A DNA stretch of 64,000 nt, from assembly GCA_029717555.1 (NCBI GenBank), contig JAMDHS010000004.1, positions 248,001 through 312,000 on the forward strand, read 5' to 3'. The notes under the pieces were generated by a model. That model was not told the origin of the DNA and did no database searches. It saw only the letters and a program-made list of their open reading frames with translations. Every line of letters starts with the position of its first letter. Within the stretch, counting starts at the first letter, position 1. A program made the position numbers and the translations under genes. This stretch comes from Peribolospora baueri (taxonomy: Eukaryota; Basidiomycota; Peribolosporomycetes; Peribolosporales; Peribolosporaceae). This document shows positions 58,701-64,000 of the stretch, piece after piece.

Positions 58701-60412
58701 GCCGACGAGGACAAGGACTCATCGAGCGAAGAAAAGGTGTCTGCGGAAGAAATCGAAGGCCGGCCGCCAGAGGCGAGTTCGGGCCTGTACAGCTCGTGCT
58801 CGGCGGACGAGGCGGAGTAAGCGGAGGGCGAAGTGTACACCGATGCGGTGAGGAGGGCGGTCGCAGGTGGTGCGAGTCCGACGCTACGCTGGCTGACGGA
58901 CGAGAGAGGAGGATCGGCGGCGAATGCGACGTTTGCGTCCGCGACGTCCAAAGAGAGCGCAGAAGGGTAGGAAGGCATGCTAGGACTCTCAACGATCGTC
59001 TCCGGTACGCGCCCGCCAGAGGACGTGGAGACAGGGAGAGTGATAGCAGGCGGTCGCGGGCGGACGAAGAGCAGGCTAGACTTTCGTCGTGGCGCGGTAC
59101 CGCGGAGGGTGCGACTGAGCGCGCTCTGTCCGGGAGCGGGACCGTGCGGGATAGCCGACACGGGTGGAAGACGTCCCACAGTGGCGGTCGACGTCGACCC
59201 GTACTTCTTCTCTGCGACGGCTTTGCCGGGTCGACCAAGCGCTGCCGCGGGCGCGTTCGCCAAGGCTTCGGCTCCGCCGCCGAGGGCGGCCAGGTCAAGC
59301 GAGAGACGACGAGGGTTCCGTCGTCCCGGGGGGAGGGAAGATGAACGGCCGTGTGACGGCGGATCGACGCGCACTTGCGAAGAGGACGCGCCGGACGGAG
59401 CATCGGGCCGATCGACGACGACCGCGGGACGGGGAGGGAGGGTGAGCGAAAGGGGTTTCGGCGGCCTGGCCTTGGCCTTTCCCTTGGAGGGCGAGGGCCT
59501 GCTGGCGAGCTGTACTCGGTGCTTGTCCTCGTTGACGGAGAGGTTGGTGAGCGTCTGCTCCTGCGCCTCGATGGCTCTAGTGAAGGAGGTCATGTCAGGT
59601 GCCAAGTTGAGGCTGAGCTGCTTCGCGTTCGTATTCTTCTTCCTTCCTCCGCCCAGGCCGAACCCGGGGGACGTCGAGGAAGCCGGGGAGGAAGTGGATG
59701 TGGAGGAGAAAGAGGGAGAGACAGAGGAAGAGGAGGAGAGAGGGGAGGAGGAAGACGACATGGTGGACCGCCAGGCGGCGTCCACGGCCAGTCCCTCTTG
59801 GGGGAGCACATGAGAGAGGTCGCTTATGCCGAGGCCGACCACGCCGCGCCCTTGCGCAGAAGGAGCGTCGTCGGGGAAGGCGGCTGTCATGACGGGAGAC
59901 GAGGGCGTAGGCTCACCTCGAGCGACGCTGAGACCGATCTTCCTCTTCTTGGGTCTGCCTGAGGCCGCTCGATCGCCGCCGTGACCTTGTGCGAACGTTT
60001 CTACGGTGCACGTGGAGTGGAAGCAGGGCGAGAGGAGGGCGTCAAGACCGCGCTTGCGGTCGTGCTCGCTTTGACGCGCGTCCTGATGCTGGAAGGAGAG
60101 ATGCGCCCGTTCCGCGACTGCTCTGCGCCGCGAGTATGAGCGAGCGTAGGGATGGTGCCGATGATGGTGGTGGTGGAAGGCGGCAGCGGGCAGGGGCGCG
60201 TCGAAGTGGAGAACGGTGGCGGGAGCGGTGGTGACGTCTTGGAGGGCACCGTGTGCTTTGAAGGCGGCGGCGAAAGAGGGCGAGCGACCTGGGCGAGAAA
60301 AGGGAGAGGGAGCGGGGTAGGGTGCGATGGGGGCGCAGCAGTAGCGGTGGTGGTAGGAGCTATGGCGAGCGAGCAATGAGGAGGGAGAGGCGAGGAAGGA
60401 TGGGGAGGACAT
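55745..60412 (-). CDS. Large dual-specificity protein phosphatase (MAPK-phosphatase type)
   Basis: A single open frame of 1,555 residues from the ATG at 60412, with no intron needed. The catalytic domain starts near VEVLPGLFLGDEYNARDRAGL (about residue 640) and carries the P-loop VHCQCGVSRSATLVIAFVM near residue 960 (HCx5R). The general-acid loop region is SYVHMPWTHDE. A long insertion of about 200 Ser/Thr/Ala-rich residues separates the two halves. MHDAYDFVKDKSPSVSPNI follows the P-loop, as in Msg5/Pmp1-like MAPK phosphatases. The rest (N-terminal 600 and C-terminal 500 residues) is low-complexity Ser/Pro/Ala with a Glu/Arg coiled stretch. A role in dephosphorylating a MAP kinase is inferred from the family. 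Confidence 0.85.
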   Translation of the reverse strand: MSSPSFLASPSSLLARHSSYHHRYCCAPIAPYPAPSPFSRPGRSPSFAAAFKAHGALQDVTTAPATVLHFDAPLPAAAFHHHHHRHHPYARSYSRRRAVAERAHLSFQHQDARQSEHDRKRGLDALLSPCFHSTCTVETFAQGHGGDRAASGRPKKRKIGLSVARGEPTPSSPVMTAAFPDDAPSAQGRGVVGLGISDLSHVLPQEGLAVDAAWRSTMSSSSSPLSSSSSVSPSFSSTSTSSPASSTSPGFGLGGGRKKNTNAKQLSLNLAPDMTSFTRAIEAQEQTLTNLSVNEDKHRVQLASRPSPSKGKAKARPPKPLSLTLPPRPAVVVDRPDAPSGASSSQVRVDPPSHGRSSSLPPGRRNPRRLSLDLAALGGGAEALANAPAAALGRPGKAVAEKKYGSTSTATVGRLPPVSAIPHGPAPGQSALSRTLRGTAPRRKSSLLFVRPRPPAITLPVSTSSGGRVPETIVESPSMPSYPSALSLDVADANVAFAADPPLSSVSQRSVGLAPPATALLTASVYTSPSAYSASSAEHELYRPELASGGRPSISSADTFSSLDESLSSSAASASTYGSSFDRDADRKAHRRNTVFLAPSDVGEHIKGPMRDPTEVVLEAAENSFLHARSTYSNGPVEVLPGLFLGDEYNARDRAGLRERGIGFVLNVAKEVDIDLDEVVASEARRSAAGHDGLGAQATDGDGDERQDSADEISPRHAVVRNTVSTPNLQSSFQSGSPTFALPFAAVARPLLGGGVERGRYDSTGSQATDATFESSTTASSSAASSSSTNRSSAGTSASSSRSDTTTRTSLRAPPSSDTDGLVLSPSPSLAEDATVHAAAARASPIRASTGKEEEASSTLVDEDSGRIPATPPGTITRTFSAVDLPTYFGPVSYVHMPWTHDEAELGGERGAFDYACAVIEKALGIGRFAAPSSRPDPAIASPKEVEKEEEPARGILVHCQCGVSRSATLVIAFVMRVAALALGAHAWEGERGQRWQALWEGSLGTMRGMHDAYDFVKDKSPSVSPNIRLIYQLVDWERVCARQAAAQRLRIGSVHPGPAAAPNEDDVAQRDELGNVGGAGAGSRVSAWTGEVAMDEDEWKRMRAEEEEKERVERQAEEEERARLISEQRQRQRQRGRAASGSSSTLASGLPRLNVGAIRPIALGSHAPGPSGPEAMAMTEPVQSDESPPEPRTPSADDVRSSGDADGDVAMGDSIEVAVPHTMLGGPLSALQQVPSAKERALPGAEGDIKRSSSSASSSMAMAERALSQQVPEYLLNVPTMVLDFSSTSLSMRRKSKAPSRLGVVPPRSTTPRKDVMSLNAFTYPDEGDRNPPPSHPVAAAALSARRGRATSIGPGADAVEAALSVIANNPVSPAAVVRSSSLAGQAAGLVPFRSPRVVTHTLPPSTPASVTFVPEGVRPRSNLSGTHPMTIQNTTTTTPSSSPSTVRAGPSPGHHPHQNEQPSDPAATLRPLFLPALQFGPLGQTPQERRRAHRRAFSYDFGGGSGGDGGESGFGGLASPGLGGAIPPDSPVIPMASPTTGTTLALVQGHIRR

Positions 60413-61958
60413 AAAGGGTGGGCCGAGGAGGGAAAGACCGGCGTCGTCGTCGTACTACCACGTCTTTCCTCAGCGCCTATCGTTTCGACACTGGCTCGAG
60501 TGGCTCCCGCCGGGGGTAGTCCGTCGGTTGGGGGGTGCAAAAGGCGAAAGAAAAGAGAGCAGTTTTGTGGTTCTGCGCAGGAACAAGGCACAGACACGGA
60601 AGGAAGGCGTGTTGGACGACCGTCTAGTGCGACGTCGGCGGCCGCCGCGACGTCGGTCCGATCGATCGTCGGCGAAGGAGACGGAGAAGGCGCGAGGCTG
60701 GTTCCGGAGCGAGGAGGAAAAGACGGGGGGCTGTCAGCGGACGGAGGGACGGACGATCGACGTCGGGCGCTCCGAGATAGCAGGCAAGTCGGAGAGGGTG
60801 TGAAAGCAGGTCGGCGACGTGGCAGACTACGAAAGACGAGAGGGACGAAGGGTGATCGACGGAAGGAAGGAGGTGGGAGTGGAGGGAGAGGGAGAGGAAA
60901 AGGAACGCAGCGTCGGCGGCGAGGAGGGAGAGAAGATTAAAAGGCGAGGGAGAGGGGGAGATGTAGATGAACGAGCGCTGTTGACAGGGAGAATGTAGCC
61001 AGCGGGCGGACGACATGACGTCGACGGGTGCACGACCGACGACCGACGACCGACGCGCGCCGGGCTCGCGAAGACGAGGAGCGTGAGCGTCGTCGTATCC
61101 TCGTCACCATCGTCGCCCTCCGCGCACGAAGCCATCGCCGAGGGTCCGAGGTAAGGGACAGGGAAGAAGGGGAGGGGGAAGGAAAAAGCAGGAACCTGAC
61201 CGACTGAAGACCGATCGATGCACCGACGACCGACCTGCCTGCCAACGGAAGGCGGGAACGACAACGACGACCACGGCGGCGCGACGACTCACCAGCGGTA
61301 CTCGTCTTGGTCCTTCCTTCCTTCCACCGAAGGGGAGACGTCTCGGCCTGACGACGGGGGCGGGGTGCGGACGTTGTCGGCTGAGCGACGCAAGAGGCGA
61401 GGGGAAGGGAGGTGACTGGGTGACTGAGCGGAGTGGAGGAGCGTGGCCCAGCGACGCTCTCGTTGTCGTTGTCGGTTGGTCGATGCCAACGGCGGGGTGG
61501 GCGAGAAAGAGAAGAGGAGAAGGGGTAGGGGGAGGAAAGGAAGGTGGAAGGAGAGGGAGGGTGGGTGGAAAAGGGAGAGGAGCGGCGACGTGCAAGGTGG
61601 AGATGGGCGTCGGGAGGATGAGACGGCTCGACCAGCGACGACGATGCGGAAGAGAGCCGGCGGTCGGTCGGTCGGAGACGTCCAGTCTGGTCGTCGTCGT
61701 CTGAGTGTGTCTGGACAGTCAGTCAAGGGAAAGGAGAGACAACAGACAACAGACAACAGACAGACAGGAGTGGATGACGAGCGGCGCAGGAAAGAAAAAG
61801 TGGCGAAAGCGCGAGCGACAGACAAGACAAGCCAAGACAAGACAAGACAAAGCCGGCCGGCGTCATTATTCTTTCGGCCGCTGGCTTGGCTGATTGATCC
61901 TTCCAACTCGGCGTTCGTGCCAAGCGCTCACCCACCGACGACGACGGCGCAAGCGTCG
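60413..61958. other. Intergenic region upstream of the phosphatase
   Basis: About 1.5 kb, CT-rich on the minus strand in its first half, consistent with a long leader for the phosphatase gene. Arrays of CGACCGACGACC-like and ACAACAGACAACAGAC repeats occur at 61022-61050 and 61738-61766. Overlapping frames on all strands are compositional. Confidence 0.45.
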
Positions 61959-62276
61959 ATGAAAGAGATCGAGCTACATCCGTTCCCAAGCCCCCCCGTT
62001 CCTGTCCCGGCTGCGCCTGCGCCTGCGCCCTCTGGCGCCCCGTCGCGTGGAGGACCAAAGCCGTTTACCGACTATGTACAGCACGGTCAGCAGCACCTTC
62101 AAGTCGGCCCTTCCCATGGCGGCAGCGACGACGATGACGACGACCACCACCACGGCTCCCATCTCCTCATCACGCCCACGACGCCGACTAGCCTAAGTAT
62201 GTGCAGCAACTTACCCACGCCCAAGCCCACGCCCACGCCCACGCCGCCCGGCCCGCTTGACGACCGAGCATGGTGA
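61959..62276 (+). CDS. Small hypothetical protein (doubtful)
   Basis: An open frame of 105 residues starting at ATG 61959 with MKEIELHPFPSPPVPVPAA. It carries a central acidic-histidine block (SDDDDDDHHHGSHLL) and a Pro/Thr tail with (TP)n. Unlike the surrounding frames it has a non-repetitive middle (KPFTDYVQHGQQHLQVG). No family is recognised. It may be the first exon of a longer gene or a chance frame; CT-rich DNA follows rather than precedes it. Confidence 0.3.
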   Translation: MKEIELHPFPSPPVPVPAAPAPAPSGAPSRGGPKPFTDYVQHGQQHLQVGPSHGGSDDDDDDHHHGSHLLITPTTPTSLSMCSNLPTPKPTPTPTPPGPLDDRAW

Positions 62277-63753
62277 CGACGACAACAAGAAACGACAACG
62301 ACGGCTGTACATGCCACCGATCCCCTTACTCTTCTCCTTCTCCCCTTTCCTCTCCCCTCCTCTCCCCTCCTCTCCCCTCCTCTCCCCTCCGGTCGCCGAC
62401 CAAAACCGCTCCTCATTCCTTGCCGCATGCGGTTAACCTCACCGATCGATCCGTCCCAATCGCGCCCCACCGACCGGATCGGCGCAGTCTTTCACCAAAT
62501 CATCCCACTTCTACCGCCGCCGCAGCAACTCTCGACCGACCGACGCCGACGCTGACGCCGATGCCGCAGCGACGCAACGTCTTCCTTCCGTCTTGGCTGT
62601 ACTTGCGCCTCCCTTCCCCTCGCCGCCGTCTTGGTCACCTTTCGCCCTTCGCAACTTTCTTTCCCTCCGCTCCCCTCGCATCTGTCTTTTTTTTTTCCCA
62701 TACGCTCCAGCCGACCCTCTTCGGCCGACCCAAGGGGGGCCTGCGTTCGTTCGCCCCGCCCCACCCACCGCCGCCGCCCATCCCATCCGTCTAGCCTCTG
62801 CGCCGTCCGTCGAGATGGATGGATGGAATCAGAAAGGGAGCGGAAGAAGACGCCGAGGAGCGCTCGCTGCCCGGCACCGTTGAACATGACATGACATGAC
62901 GGCGGGTGCGAGGTGGTGAAGGGTCGGCTGGCGAGCTGGTTGGGTCAGTCACACGACGTTGTCCCGCCTGCCCGTCCATCCCATCTTCTCCGCCTCGACG
63001 TCCGACCGACGTAGGGGAAGCCTTGAGAGGGAAACCGACCTAGGGGAGCCTTGAGACGGAAAGCAGGCGCTACATTCGCCGATCGACTGGGAAAGGCCGA
63101 CCGATGACGGCATTGGTCGCCGCTAACTGAATTCTCGTGCGAACCGACGGTCGATCATGCCCTGCCGTGACCGAGGGAGCCGCGCCCCAACATGGCGTTC
63201 CGAGCGAGAGAGCGAGCGAACTGGAGAACGCCGGGACAGGTCGCGGCTTGCGGGCTCCATCCATCCATCCATCCATCCGTCCACGACTCGAAAGAGACTC
63301 ACAGGCAAGGGGGTAGGGAAGAGAGCAAAAAAAATACACGTGCATTCTGTTCGGAGAGTCGATGGGATACAACGGCCGTCTCGGCGAAGGCACACACACA
63401 GAGAGAGAGAGAGCCGCGCATATGCATGCGAGAGGACGTGGGCAGGAAAGAAGAGTTAACGAGGGCAAGGAAAGAGGCGAAATCAAAAGCCAAAACTGGG
63501 AAGCGAAGGGAAGCGAAGAGAAGCGAAGGGAAGGGATGGGATGGGATGGGATGGGATGGGGGAGATCCGAGTATGAATCGTGAATTGTGAATCGTGGATC
63601 GTGAATCGGGTCAGGTCAGACCAGCCAGGCGACAGAAAGAGGCGAGGTTCGATGAGGGACGACGCCGACGACGACAACGAAGACGGGGGAAGGGAGGGAG
63701 GGAGGGCTGGTCGGGCCCGCTACAGTGATGACCAAGACAGACAGGGACGGCGC
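62277..63753. other. Repeat-rich intergenic region
   Basis: About 1.5 kb without a supported gene. It contains a CTCCCCTC-type pyrimidine repeat at 62340-62392, CATC repeats at 63260-63284, AGAG runs near 63400-63412, a GAAGCGAAGG array at 63500-63530, (GGGAT)n at 63534-63560 and a degenerate GTGAATCGT nonamer array at 63573-63609. Confidence 0.5.
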
Positions 63754-64000
63754 TCAGCGACTCCAGCCGCTCCTCTCCCCGCCCGCGCTGCCGGCGCTCG
63801 ACCCGGTATGATCGGGGTTCAGGTAGCCGCCAGTGGCTACGCGACGTCTATGAGCCTGCATCTCCTTATCCTGCGTCGTTTCGTTTCGTTCGTTCGCGAG
63901 AAAAGAGCGAAAACGGCGTCAGCGTTGTGGAAATCGCAATGGAAGCGAGATCGGAGGGACGGCGGAGACTCACGTAGCACTCCCTACACCGGATCCCTCC
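63754..64000 (-). CDS. 3' end of a gene running off the right edge
   Basis: On the minus strand a frame enters at the edge as GGIRCRECY and meets a GTGAGT donor, with an intron at 63973-63871. It resumes after CGCAG as DKEMQAHRRRVATGGYLNPD and stops at 63756-63754. The join keeps phase. A CxxC pair just before the intron hints at a zinc-binding end, but the family is not recognisable. The acceptor lacks a strong pyrimidine tract, so the model is tentative. Confidence 0.42.

Overview
The window reads as nuclear DNA of a basidiomycete fungus, most likely a GC-rich Pucciniomycotina yeast of the Rhodotorula/Sporobolomyces kind. Genes are dense on both strands and cut by many short introns, mostly about 70-110 nt, with GTGAGT-like donors. 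CT-rich tracts lie upstream of many start codons, and the proteins (Ctr copper transporter, CYP51, Dss1, Irc3, Pol32, antizyme) are typical of fungi. The lineage is inferred; no marker gene fixes the species. I joined exons by hand from splice signals and frame, and most joins were checked for phase.

Layout. A gene start on the minus strand is cut by the left edge (1-30). Then follow DBP6 RNA helicase (minus), a C-rich stretch ending in an inverted/tandem repeat cluster, a JmjC/cupin oxygenase (plus), NSE3 of the Smc5/6 complex (minus), ribosomal protein eL13 (plus), a 2 x 158 bp tandem repeat, a short-chain dehydrogenase (plus), a fragment of mitochondrial homing-endonuclease DNA, RNA polymerase III subunit Rpc25 (minus) and mitochondrial helicase IRC3 (plus). 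The middle holds ornithine decarboxylase antizyme (minus) with an apparent +1 frameshift site, an MFS transporter (plus), a Ctr copper transporter (plus), a small Cys-rich protein (plus), the p97 cofactor SHP1 (minus), a three-KH RNA-binding protein (minus), POL32 (minus), DBP5 (plus), a nucleolar-type zinc-finger protein (minus) and mitochondrial exoribonuclease DSS1 (plus). The right part holds a 1,999-residue protein with Hydin/ASPM-like repeats (plus), ERG11/CYP51 (minus), a 1,555-residue dual-specificity phosphatase (minus), a small doubtful ORF (plus) and the 3' end of a minus-strand gene.

How the genes fit together. This is ordinary chromosomal housekeeping with no operons and no secondary-metabolite cluster. 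RNA metabolism is over-represented (DBP6, eL13, RPC25, IRC3, KH protein, DBP5, zinc-finger protein, DSS1). Three pairs start divergently from 218-264 bp spacers (RPC25/IRC3, POL32/DBP5, zinc-finger/DSS1), so shared promoters are likely. I found no CRISPR array, no recognisable tRNA or rRNA, and no reverse-transcriptase or capsid gene. The most interesting signals are the antizyme recoding site on UUU-UAG next to an intron, the mitochondrial insertion, the foldback repeat in front of the JmjC gene, and the Cys-rich protein beside the copper transporter.
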